A program made the translations under genes and the position numbers. From Actinomycetota bacterium (lineage in GTDB: Bacteria; Actinomycetota; UBA4738; HRBIN12), in contig VAYX01000004.1 of NCBI GenBank assembly GCA_005885325.1, positions 1 to 18,328 on the forward strand: a stretch of DNA of 18,328 bases, read 5' to 3'. This document shows positions 6,587 through 14,023 of this stretch, piece after piece; within the stretch, counting starts at the first letter, position 1, and each line of letters begins with the position of its first letter. The notes under the pieces were generated by a model. That model was not told the origin of the DNA, made no database searches, and saw only the letters and a list, made by a program, of their open reading frames with translations.

Positions 6587-7120
6587 GTGATCTTCACCGT
6601 GGGGCACGGCACGCGGCCGATCGAGGAGTTCCTGGCAATCCTGGGTGCGGCTGGGATCCGGCGACTGGTCGACGTCCGCACCGCGCCGGGCTCTCGCCGC
6701 CATCCGCAGTTCGGCCGGGATGCCCTGGCGGCCTCGCTCCAGGGACGGGCCATCGAGTACATGTGGCGGAAAGAGCTCGGCGGCTTCCGCAGGCCCCGAG
6801 TCGAGTCGCCGCACGTCGCGCTTCGACACGATGCCTTCCGGGGCTATGCCGACCACATGGAGACCGAGGGGTTCCGCTCCGCTCTTGCCTGGCTCATCGA
6901 CACATCGCGCGACACGCCCACCGCCATCATGTGCGCCGAATCCCTTTGGTGGCGCTGCCATCGCCGGATGATCTCGGATGCCCTCACGGTGGCCGGATGC
7001 GACGTGATCCATCTCCTGGGTGAGGGTCGGCGCGAGCCCCACCGGCTGAACCCGAGCGCCAGGGTCGAGGGATCTCGGCTGATCTACGACGTCGGCACGC
7101 AGCAGGCCCTCGCGCCCTGA
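6587..7120 (+). CDS. DUF488 domain protein
   Basis: The protein has the DUF488 pattern. It begins with a strand IFTVGHGTRPIEEFLAIL and the Arg-containing strand RRLVDVRTAPGSRRHPQF (DUF488: LVDVRxxPxSR). The conserved C-terminal motif is IMCAESLWWRCHRRMISDAL (family: CAE…CHR…L). Its length of 177 aa is close to the usual 160-180. The open frame extends back into the tRNA gene, but the only start between the tRNA and the conserved first strand is GTG 6587, so that is chosen. No good ribosome-binding site is seen. Members are uncharacterised; a Cys-based or nucleic-acid-related activity has been guessed for the family. It is divergent from tRNA-Glu and separated from the next gene by 60 bases. 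Confidence 0.88.
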   Translation: MIFTVGHGTRPIEEFLAILGAAGIRRLVDVRTAPGSRRHPQFGRDALAASLQGRAIEYMWRKELGGFRRPRVESPHVALRHDAFRGYADHMETEGFRSALAWLIDTSRDTPTAIMCAESLWWRCHRRMISDALTVAGCDVIHLLGEGRREPHRLNPSARVEGSRLIYDVGTQQALAP

Positions 7121-7160
7121 TCCGGCTCCCTTCGACGCGTGCCCCGAACCGCGGTCGGCT

Positions 7161-7169
7161 TGATATCGT
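7161..7169 (+). promoter_or_regulatory. Possible extended -10 promoter before the first phosphoesterase gene
   Basis: TGATATCGT fits an extended -10 (TGN + TATCGT). Initiation around 7175-7177 would give a 5' leader of only about 5 bases before ATG 7181, so the transcript would be nearly leaderless. No ribosome-binding site precedes that ATG, which fits. No clear -35 is visible. Confidence 0.3.
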
Positions 7170-7180
7170 TCCTCGTTCCC

Positions 7181-8650
7181 ATGACCGACCGGACCCCATC
7201 GCGCCCGCTCCGCTTCGCGTTGCCGGCCATGCTGCTGGTGCTTGCACTCGTGGCCGCGGCCTGCACGCGCTCGAACGCGGCGACGGAGGACACAGCCGCA
7301 TCATCGGGGAGCACGTCGCCGTCCCTCCGTGGGTTCGAGAACATCCAGCACGTCATCTTCGTCGTTCAGGAGAACCGGTCCTTCGATCACTACTTCGGGA
7401 CGTTCCCTGGAGCGAACGGCATCCCGATGAAGGATGGGAAGCCGAGCGTGTGTATCCCCGACCCCGTGCTCGGCACGTGCGTCCGGCCGTTCCACGAGCC
7501 CGCCCTGATCAACCAGGGCGGGCCCCACGACCTGTCACACTCCGCGATCGACGTGAACGGCGGAGCGATGGACGGCTTCGTCCGCGCGGTCGCCCAGTAT
7601 TCGCCGAACCAATGTGCCCGAACTCGACTGGCCCAGTACTGCGAGGGCACGCTCGGCCCCCAGGGCCAACCGGACGTGCTGGGGTGGCACGACGCGCGGG
7701 AGATCCCGAACTACTGGGCGTACGCGGAACACTTCGTCCTCCAGGACCGGATGTTCGCCCCCACCGACTCGTGGACGCTTCCCGCGCACCTGTTCCTGGT
7801 GTCCGGATGGTCGGCGCGATGCGACAGCCCGTGGAAGCCGATGAGCTGCAAGACCGACCTCCTCCAGAAGGGCGTCGTGGACCTCCAACGCCACGGCGAA
7901 CACCCGCCGCTCTACGCATGGACGGACATCACCTGGCTCCTGCACCGGGAGGGGATCGGTTGGGCGTACTACGCGGGAAAGAACCTCTGCGGGCCCGAGG
8001 TACCGGTCAAGATGTGCGCGGCCCAGGGCGCGACCCCCGCGCAGAACCCCCTGCCGTCGTTCACCGACGTGCACCAGACCAAGCAGCTCGACAAGGTGCA
8101 GACTCACGATGACTTCTTCAACGCGGTCGCCGGCGGCACGCTGCCGCAGGTCTCGTGGGTGGTGCCGGGACGGGGCGGCATCAGCGAACACCCCGGAACC
8201 GGCGCGCCGCTCACGGGCGGCCAGACCTGGGTAACCAGGGTGGTGAACGCCGTGATGCAGAGCCAACTGTGGAGCACGAGCGCGATCTTCGTCACCTGGG
8301 ACGACTGGGGCGGGTTCTACGATCACGTGGTGCCGCCGAGAGTGGACGGGAGTGGCTACGGGATCAGGGTCCCGGGCATGATGATCAGCCCGTGGGCCAA
8401 GGCCGGCACGATCGATCACCAGACGCTATCCTTCGACGCGTACCTCAAGTTCATCGAGGATCTGTTCCTGGGTGGTCAGCGGCTCAACCCCAAGACCGAC
8501 GGCCGCCCGGACTCCCGGCCAACCGTGCGGGAGGACGTGAACCAGCTGGGCGACCTGCGGAACGAGTTCGACTTCACCCAGCAACCGCTCCCGCCGCTGA
8601 TCCTGGACCCCCATCCGTCGCCCGGCCCGGCGTCGATCCCGGGGACATGA
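7181..8650 (+). CDS. Secreted lipoprotein phosphoesterase (phospholipase C / acid phosphatase superfamily), copy 1
   Basis: This is predicted to hydrolyse phosphodiesters or phosphomonoesters outside the cell membrane. The start was set at ATG 7181 because it gives a short n-region, a hydrophobic core and a lipobox (LVAAAC, Cys28); an upstream GTG at 7139 would spoil the signal peptide. Superfamily motifs are the metal-site segment ENRSFDHYFG (residues 64-73), DSWTLPAHLFLVSG with a plausible nucleophile Thr199, and WDDWGGFYDHVVPP (373-386), whose Asp/His residues are metal ligands in this family. Its 489 aa is close to mycobacterial PlcA-D length. The Thr199 role is inferred by analogy. Its TGA is one base from the ATG of the paralogous next gene. 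The substrate (phosphatidylcholine or other) is unproven. Confidence 0.92.
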   Translation: MTDRTPSRPLRFALPAMLLVLALVAAACTRSNAATEDTAASSGSTSPSLRGFENIQHVIFVVQENRSFDHYFGTFPGANGIPMKDGKPSVCIPDPVLGTCVRPFHEPALINQGGPHDLSHSAIDVNGGAMDGFVRAVAQYSPNQCARTRLAQYCEGTLGPQGQPDVLGWHDAREIPNYWAYAEHFVLQDRMFAPTDSWTLPAHLFLVSGWSARCDSPWKPMSCKTDLLQKGVVDLQRHGEHPPLYAWTDITWLLHREGIGWAYYAGKNLCGPEVPVKMCAAQGATPAQNPLPSFTDVHQTKQLDKVQTHDDFFNAVAGGTLPQVSWVVPGRGGISEHPGTGAPLTGGQTWVTRVVNAVMQSQLWSTSAIFVTWDDWGGFYDHVVPPRVDGSGYGIRVPGMMISPWAKAGTIDHQTLSFDAYLKFIEDLFLGGQRLNPKTDGRPDSRPTVREDVNQLGDLRNEFDFTQQPLPPLILDPHPSPGPASIPGT

Positions 8651-8651
8651 G

Positions 8652-10109
8652 ATGAACCCGCCGAAGCGGTCGGTCGCCTCCCTCCTCGCGTGCTTCGCGC
8701 TGGCGGCGGCCTGCGCGCACTCGGCCGGCGACCCCACCGGAGCGAACGCCCCCGGGGCCGGGTCCGCCAGCCCGGCGTCGCCGGCCACGACGGCACCACC
8801 GTCGCAGCTGGACCTGGCGAGGCAGCACATCGACCACGTCATCGTCATCGTCCAGGAGAACCGGTCGTTCGATCACTATTTCGGGACCTATCCGGGCGCA
8901 GACGGGATCCCGATGGCGAACGGCTCGCCCACGGTGTGCGTCCCCGACCCCGTCCTGAAGAAGTGCGTGCGGCCGTTCCACTCGACGAGCCAGCTCCAGA
9001 AGGGCGGGCCCCACACCCACCGCCACTCGGTCGCCGATGTGGACGGGGGGAAGATGGACGGGTTCATCCGCACGGCCATCTCGGGGAAGATCGATTGCGC
9101 GACCGTCCGGAGCGACCCGGGGTGCGAGAGCTACCTGGGGCCGCAGCGTCAGCCGGATGTGATGAGCTATCACACCCGCGAGGAGATCCCGAACTACTGG
9201 GGCTACGCCGATCACTTCGTGCTCCAAGACCGGATGTTCGCGCCGGCCGACTCCTGGACGCTGCCCGCGCACCTGTACCTGGTCTCGGCGTGGGCGGCCT
9301 CCTGCGCAAGCCCGTACGACCCCATGAGCTGCACGTCGAATCTCGGGCTCGGGGACCAGGCCAAGATCCAGCGGGGTGGGCAGGTGCCGATGTGGGCGTG
9401 GACCGACATCACCTGGCTGCTGAATCGGGCCGGCGTCAGCTGGGCGTACTACGTCGGTGAGGACACGTGCTTCATCGACCCCTGCCCCCATGCCAGCGGC
9501 AAGTACACGCCGGCGTTCCAGAACCCCCTTCCGGGGTTCACCACGGTCCGGCAGAACCACCAGCTGGAGAACATCCGCTCACACCGCGACTACTTCGCGA
9601 GGGCTGCGGCCGGGACGCTCCCCTCGGTGTCGTGGGTCATGCCGTACAACGGCGCCGCCGAGCACCCCAGTAGCGGCCAGCCCATCTGGAAGGGCATGGC
9701 TCACGTGACGGAGGTGATCAACGCCGCGATGCAGGGGCCCGACTGGAACAGCACGGCGATCTTCCTCACCTGGGACGACTGGGGCGGGTTCTACGACCAC
9801 GTCGTGCCCCCGCGCGTCGACGCGAACGGGTACGGGATCAGGGTGCCGGGCCTGATGATCAGCCCGTGGGCCAAGGCGGGAACGATCGATCACCAGACGC
9901 TGTCCTTCGACGCCTACCTGAAGTTCATCGAGGACCTGTTCCTCCACCGTCAGCGCCTGAATCCGAGGACCGACGGGCGGCCGGACTCCCGGCCCACCGT
10001 ACGGGAGAAGCTCCCGCTCCTGGGCGACCTGTTGAACGAGTTCGACTTCGCGCAGGACCCGCTTTCGGCACTGGTCCTGGACCCCACGCCGCTTCCCGGC
10101 ACGCCGTAG
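8652..10109 (+). CDS. Secreted lipoprotein phosphoesterase (phospholipase C / acid phosphatase superfamily), copy 2
   Basis: This is a tandem paralogue of the preceding gene. The N-terminus has a signal with lipobox LAAAC (Cys21), then a Ser/Pro/Ala-rich linker (about residues 24-52). The catalytic domain carries the same motifs: ENRSFDHYFG (69-78), DSWTLPAHLYLVS with Thr203 as plausible nucleophile, and WDDWGGFYDHVVPP from residue 374. The two copies are strongly similar over the whole domain and nearly identical at protein level near the C-terminus. They differ in mid-domain loops: this copy has extra cysteines around residues 272-277 (DTCFIDPCPHA), where copy 1 has a different Cys-containing loop. 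The 1-base spacing suggests co-translation. Both copies look intact (485 aa here), so functional divergence in substrate is possible. Confidence 0.92.
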   Translation: MNPPKRSVASLLACFALAAACAHSAGDPTGANAPGAGSASPASPATTAPPSQLDLARQHIDHVIVIVQENRSFDHYFGTYPGADGIPMANGSPTVCVPDPVLKKCVRPFHSTSQLQKGGPHTHRHSVADVDGGKMDGFIRTAISGKIDCATVRSDPGCESYLGPQRQPDVMSYHTREEIPNYWGYADHFVLQDRMFAPADSWTLPAHLYLVSAWAASCASPYDPMSCTSNLGLGDQAKIQRGGQVPMWAWTDITWLLNRAGVSWAYYVGEDTCFIDPCPHASGKYTPAFQNPLPGFTTVRQNHQLENIRSHRDYFARAAAGTLPSVSWVMPYNGAAEHPSSGQPIWKGMAHVTEVINAAMQGPDWNSTAIFLTWDDWGGFYDHVVPPRVDANGYGIRVPGLMISPWAKAGTIDHQTLSFDAYLKFIEDLFLHRQRLNPRTDGRPDSRPTVREKLPLLGDLLNEFDFAQDPLSALVLDPTPLPGTP

Positions 10110-10157
10110 GCGCCCGGCGCTGTCATTTCGTCGCCGGTCCGGCCAGGTCGCGACGGC

Positions 10158-10169
10158 TATCATCCCGTG
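10158..10169 (+). promoter_or_regulatory. Probable leaderless promoter (-10 TATCAT) for the PLP/carbamoyltransferase/Mo-hydroxylase operon
   Basis: A good -10 hexamer TATCAT (10158-10163) is followed, five bases later, by the GTG at 10169 that begins the PLP enzyme. Transcription starting at or next to the G of GTG would give a leaderless mRNA, which is common in Actinobacteria. No Shine-Dalgarno sequence lies upstream of this GTG; a GGAGGTGA occurs just downstream of it, inside the coding region. The -35 is not recognisable. This marks the likely start of the operon that runs to the right edge. Confidence 0.45.
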
Positions 10170-11677
10170 TGAACGGAGGTGAAACCCCCACGGAGGTTCA
10201 ACGTGCGCTCGGCGGCGATCAGGCGCTCGAGCCAACCATCGAACGCTTCCGGAGTGCCGGCGTGGTCCTGCCGACCTTCTCGCAGCTGGCCGATCCGGGC
10301 AAGATCCCCGAACGCATCCGCGAGGCGCTGGCGTCGGTGGATCCCGATGCGGCCCACCCGCTGAACCTGTTCCGGGTGCACTGGTACAACGGCCCCGACC
10401 GGAGGCAGCAGGTGGCGGTGCCGGAGCACGTCGTGTTGCCCCGCGAGCTCACGGGGGTGGACGCCCGGATCGTGGTCGCCCTGGGAGACCGGTTCCCCAT
10501 GATCGGCGCCCACAAGGTCCTGGCGGCCTACGGGTGCCTGGCTCCCCGCATCGTCACCGGTGGGTTCAACCCGGCCCGCCATCGGGCCGTGTGGCCGTCC
10601 ACCGGCAACTACTGCCGGGGTGGGGTGGCCATCTCCCGGATCATGGGCTGCCGAGGCGTCGCCGTCCTCCCGGAGGGGATGAGCCGCGAGCGCTTCGACT
10701 GGCTGGAGCAGTGGGTGGCCGACCCGGACGACATCGTGCGGACGCCGGGGACCGAGAGCAACGTGAAGGAGATCTACGACGCGTGCAAGGAGCTGGCGAA
10801 GGACTCCCAGAACGTGATCCTGAACCAGTTCTCCGAGTTCGGGAACCACCTCGCGCACTACGCGTGCACCGGCGCGGCGCTGGAGCGCGTGTACGAGTCC
10901 CTGCGCGAGCGCGACGGCTCGCTCCGGCTGCGGGCGTTCGTCTCGGCGAGCGGCTCGGCGGGGACGCTCGGCGCCGGCGACTACCTGAAGGAGCGGCACG
11001 GGACGAAGATCGTGGCGGTCGAAGCCCTGGAGTGCCCGACGATGCTGTACAACGGGTTCGGCGAGCACAACATCCAGGGCATCGGGGACAAGCACATCCC
11101 GTTCATCCACAACGTGATGAACACCGACGCCGTGGCGGCGATCTCGGACCGGGATACCGACGCGCTGAACGTCCTGTTCAACACCGACGTCGGTCGGCGC
11201 CTGCTGGCCCATCGCGGCGTCGATGGCGTCACCATCGCAGCGCTCTCCTCGTTTGGCCTGTCCAGCATCTGCAACGTGCTGGCGGCGATCAAGACCGCGC
11301 GAGCCTTCGGCATGGGGGTGGGCGACGTGGTCGTCACGGTCGCCACCGACGGCGCCACGATGTATGGGACGGAGCTGGACAAGGTGCTGCGGCGAGACTT
11401 CCGCGACGGCTTCGACGACGCCGCCGCGGCCGAGACCTACGGGCGCTCGCTCGAGCATGTTGACACCGATCACTTCCTCGAGCTCGGTGAGCGGGATCGT
11501 GAGCGGATCTTCAACCTCGGGTATTTCACGTGGGTCGAGCAGCAGGGAGTCTCGGTGGAGGACTTCACCGCGCGCCGGCTCCAACCGTTCTGGCGGGACC
11601 TGCGCGACCAGCTGCCCCTGTGGGATTCGATGATCGGCGAACTCAACGCCCGTACCGGCCTCGGGGAGGACGCGTGA
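10169..11677 (+). CDS. Fold-type II PLP-dependent enzyme (cysteine-synthase-like beta subunit), 502 aa
   Basis: The central part shows the tryptophan-synthase-beta/cysteine-synthase fold. The putative PLP lysine is Lys116 in MIGAHKVLAAYG. The Asn loop is PSTGNYCRGGVAISRIMG (residues 143-160, compare CysK TSGNTGIG), followed by VAVLPEGMSRERF. The phosphate-binding glycine loop is SASGSAGTLGAGDYL, and a late GATMYGTELDK follows. It is much longer than CysK (about 310-320 aa), with an extra N-terminal segment of about 110 residues and a C-terminal extension of about 100. The start is GTG 10169, because the frame lacks other starts before the conserved region and a -10 element sits just upstream. 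It is four bases from the next gene, another PLP enzyme. The reaction is unknown; a beta-elimination/ammonia-lyase type is plausible by context (compare YgeX). Confidence 0.85.
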   Translation: MNGGETPTEVQRALGGDQALEPTIERFRSAGVVLPTFSQLADPGKIPERIREALASVDPDAAHPLNLFRVHWYNGPDRRQQVAVPEHVVLPRELTGVDARIVVALGDRFPMIGAHKVLAAYGCLAPRIVTGGFNPARHRAVWPSTGNYCRGGVAISRIMGCRGVAVLPEGMSRERFDWLEQWVADPDDIVRTPGTESNVKEIYDACKELAKDSQNVILNQFSEFGNHLAHYACTGAALERVYESLRERDGSLRLRAFVSASGSAGTLGAGDYLKERHGTKIVAVEALECPTMLYNGFGEHNIQGIGDKHIPFIHNVMNTDAVAAISDRDTDALNVLFNTDVGRRLLAHRGVDGVTIAALSSFGLSSICNVLAAIKTARAFGMGVGDVVVTVATDGATMYGTELDKVLRRDFRDGFDDAAAAETYGRSLEHVDTDHFLELGERDRERIFNLGYFTWVEQQGVSVEDFTARRLQPFWRDLRDQLPLWDSMIGELNARTGLGEDA

Positions 11678-11681
11678 GGCC

Positions 11682-13055
11682 GTGACGAGCAATGCCACCT
11701 CGATCGTGTGCGCGGGGTGCGGGTTCGTCGTGGCTCCCGCGGAGCCCTACCCGTTCCGCTGCCCGAACGCGATACCTGGTGACGACGTCGATCACGTGCT
11801 CGTCCGGGAGCTCGACCCCGCCCATGTGGGGTTCCCCCAGGGGGACGAGGCCAACCCGTACGTCCGGTACCGCGAGCTCTTCCACGCCTATCACTTCGGC
11901 CTGGGGCATGGGATGACCGACGGCGGCTTCGTCGACCTGGTCGAGTCGCTGGACAAGGCCGTGGCCGCGGTCGACGGCCGGAGCTTCCTGTCCACCCCGT
12001 TCCTCCGCTCCGACGAGCTGTCGGAGCGGCTCCGGTTCTCCTCGGAGGGCGGGGTGTGGGTGAAGGACGAGACCGGCAATGTCGCCGGGTCGCACAAGGC
12101 CCGGCACCTGATGGGGGTGATGCTCCTCCTGCTGGTCGCCGAGCAGGCCGGCCTGGCCCCCGACGGAGAGCGACCCCTGGCCATCGCCTCGTGCGGGAAC
12201 GCGGCCCTGGCCGCGGCGGTGGTGGCACGGGCGGCGGACCGGAGCCTGAGGGTGTTCGTCCCCACGTGGGCCGACCCGGACATCCGCGCGCGCCTGGACG
12301 CCCTGGGGGCGGATGTCGTGGTGTGCAGACGTACCGAAGGGGCCTCCGGCGACCCGCCCTATCTCGCATTGCGCACGGCGCTGGAGGAGGGGGCAATCCC
12401 GTTCACCGTGCAAGGCCCGGACAACGGGATGGCCATCGAGGGCGGGGAGACGATTGGCTACGAGATGGTGTCGGAGCTCGCTCGGACCGACGTCGGCCTG
12501 GACCGCCTCGTGGTGCAGGTGGGGGGCGGCGCGCTGGCCAGCTCGTGCATCCGGGCGTTCGAGGATGCAGCCCTGCTCGAAGCCCGGGTGAAGCTGCCGA
12601 GGATCCACGCGGTCCAAACCCTCGGCGGGTACCCGCTCCGGCGCGCGTACGACCGGGTCGTCGCACGGATGGCCGATCCCACCTCCCCGGCCGACATCGT
12701 GGAGGGCCTGACATACGCGCGCGCCCACCGCTCGGAGTTCATGTGGCCGTGGGAGGAGGAGCCCCGCAGCATCGCCACCGGCATCATCGACGACGAGACC
12801 TACGATTGGGCGGCGGTCGTGGCCGGGATGCTGGCCACCGACGGATCGCCGGTGTTGGTCTCGGACGAGACCGTCGTCGAAGCCGAGGCCATGGCCCACG
12901 TCACCTCGGGGATCCCGGTCGATCCCACGGGGGCGGCCGGGATGGCCGGCCTCCTGGAGCTGGTGCGGGGGGGCGAGGTGGGACCCGACGAGCGGGTGGC
13001 GGTGCTGTTCACCGGGAGCAAGCGCCTGAGCGGACGAGGAGGAACGCGACGGTGA
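11682..13055 (+). CDS. Threonine-synthase-like PLP-dependent enzyme
   Basis: This is a second fold-type II PLP enzyme, 457 aa. An N-terminal cysteine-containing head (CAGC at 10-13, then FRCPN with Cys27) resembles the degenerate zinc ribbon preceding threonine synthase-like enzymes; a fourth Cys is not evident. The core has STPFLRSDELSERL, WVKDETGNVAGSHKARH with putative PLP Lys139, SCGNAALAAAVVAR (Asn loop), and the glycine loop VVQVGGGALASS. A C-terminal DPTGAAGMAGLLEL also fits this superfamily. GTG 11682 follows the previous stop by four bases. A GGGGAGG (from about 11663) is distant but usable. The stop overlaps the next GTG (GTGA), indicating coupling to the carbamoyltransferase. It is unlikely to be housekeeping threonine synthase, given the divergent active-site wording and the gene context. 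Confidence 0.87.
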   Translation: MTSNATSIVCAGCGFVVAPAEPYPFRCPNAIPGDDVDHVLVRELDPAHVGFPQGDEANPYVRYRELFHAYHFGLGHGMTDGGFVDLVESLDKAVAAVDGRSFLSTPFLRSDELSERLRFSSEGGVWVKDETGNVAGSHKARHLMGVMLLLLVAEQAGLAPDGERPLAIASCGNAALAAAVVARAADRSLRVFVPTWADPDIRARLDALGADVVVCRRTEGASGDPPYLALRTALEEGAIPFTVQGPDNGMAIEGGETIGYEMVSELARTDVGLDRLVVQVGGGALASSCIRAFEDAALLEARVKLPRIHAVQTLGGYPLRRAYDRVVARMADPTSPADIVEGLTYARAHRSEFMWPWEEEPRSIATGIIDDETYDWAAVVAGMLATDGSPVLVSDETVVEAEAMAHVTSGIPVDPTGAAGMAGLLELVRGGEVGPDERVAVLFTGSKRLSGRGGTRR

Positions 13056-14005
13056 GGAGCTTCCTTGGCCGGGACATCCTCTCGCTCAAGGATTTCGAGC
13101 GGGAGGAGTTCTTCCACGTCTTCGAGGTGGCCGATCACCTGGCGCCCCACGCCCGGGACCGGCGGAACGGAGACCTGCTGCGGGAGAAGACCCTGGTCAC
13201 CGCGTTCTACCAGCCGAGCACCCGGACCCGCCTGGCCACCGAGGGCGCCATGCACCGCCTGGGTGGCCACGTGTGCGGGTTCTCCGACGCCAAGATGACC
13301 AGGGCCGGCGACTTCTACCAGGAGTCCATCAAGGACACGGTCCACATGCTGGAGTTCTACGGCGACGTCATCGCCATGCGGCACTTCCAGCAAGGGGCGC
13401 CGGCCGAGGCGGCAAGGTGGGCGTCCGTGCCGGTGATCAACTGCGGCGACGGCTGGGGCGAGCACCCCACGCAGGTCCTGACCGACCTGTACACCATCTG
13501 GCACGAGAAGGGGACGCTCGACGGGCTCGCCGTGCTGTGCGTGGGCGACATGCGGATGCGGACGATGCACTCCATCCTGTACGCGATGTCGCAGTTCGAC
13601 ATGGAAGCGCTGATCGTGTGCCCGCCCGAGATGTCGCTGCTGCCGGAGTTCAAGTCCGAGCTCGACGCGCGGAGCGTGTCCTACCGTGAGGTCGAGTCGG
13701 TGGACAAGTGCATCGCCGAGGCCGACGTGATCTACATGGAGCCGGTCGTCCAGGCCGATTACACCAAGGGGCGGGACGAGCGAGGGGGAGAGGTGGCGAC
13801 GACGCCGGAGGCGTATCGGGTGACCCGGCAGCTGCTCCGGGACAAGGCCAAGAGCGACTCGATCGTCCTACACTCGCTGCCCCGGATGGACGAGCTGCCG
13901 GTCGACGTCGACGACACGCACCATGCGAGATATTGGATCGAGGCCTACAACGGCGTGGTGATGCGGATGGCGCTCTTGGCGCTGGTGCTGGGTGGAGTGG
14001 AGTGA
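13052..14005 (+). CDS. Aspartate-carbamoyltransferase-like enzyme with altered amino-acid site
   Basis: The 317-aa protein is clearly of the PyrB type. It has the carbamoyl-phosphate motif STRTR (56-60), MRH (Arg110), the GEHPTQ motif (His138, Gln141), VGDMRMRTMHS with Arg170 matching E. coli Arg167, and LHSLPRMDELP near 273-283. The second-substrate site differs. The 80s loop that carries Ser80/Lys84 in E. coli ATCase is replaced by TRAGDFYQES, one residue longer and without the lysine. The TRVQ segment carrying Arg229 is replaced by MEPVVQADY. Hence it probably binds carbamoyl phosphate but not aspartate in the usual way. Context (Mo-hydroxylase, SsnA) suggests a catabolic role, possibly phosphorolysis of a ureido compound as proposed for YgeW-type enzymes. 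It starts at GTG 13052, overlapping the previous stop. No pyrC or other pyrimidine gene is adjacent. Confidence 0.88.
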   Translation: MRSFLGRDILSLKDFEREEFFHVFEVADHLAPHARDRRNGDLLREKTLVTAFYQPSTRTRLATEGAMHRLGGHVCGFSDAKMTRAGDFYQESIKDTVHMLEFYGDVIAMRHFQQGAPAEAARWASVPVINCGDGWGEHPTQVLTDLYTIWHEKGTLDGLAVLCVGDMRMRTMHSILYAMSQFDMEALIVCPPEMSLLPEFKSELDARSVSYREVESVDKCIAEADVIYMEPVVQADYTKGRDERGGEVATTPEAYRVTRQLLRDKAKSDSIVLHSLPRMDELPVDVDDTHHARYWIEAYNGVVMRMALLALVLGGVE

Positions 14006-14023
14006 CCTCATGAGGTGGCGGCG

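Noticed and set aside
10160..11698. A 512-codon minus-strand open frame opposite the first PLP enzyme
   Set aside because: Composition is typical of antisense shadows in GC-rich genes and the + strand protein has clear fold II PLP motifs.
13052..14005. Annotation as housekeeping pyrB
   Set aside because: Residues contacting aspartate in E. coli ATCase are replaced and no pyrimidine biosynthesis genes (pyrR, pyrC, carA) are adjacent.
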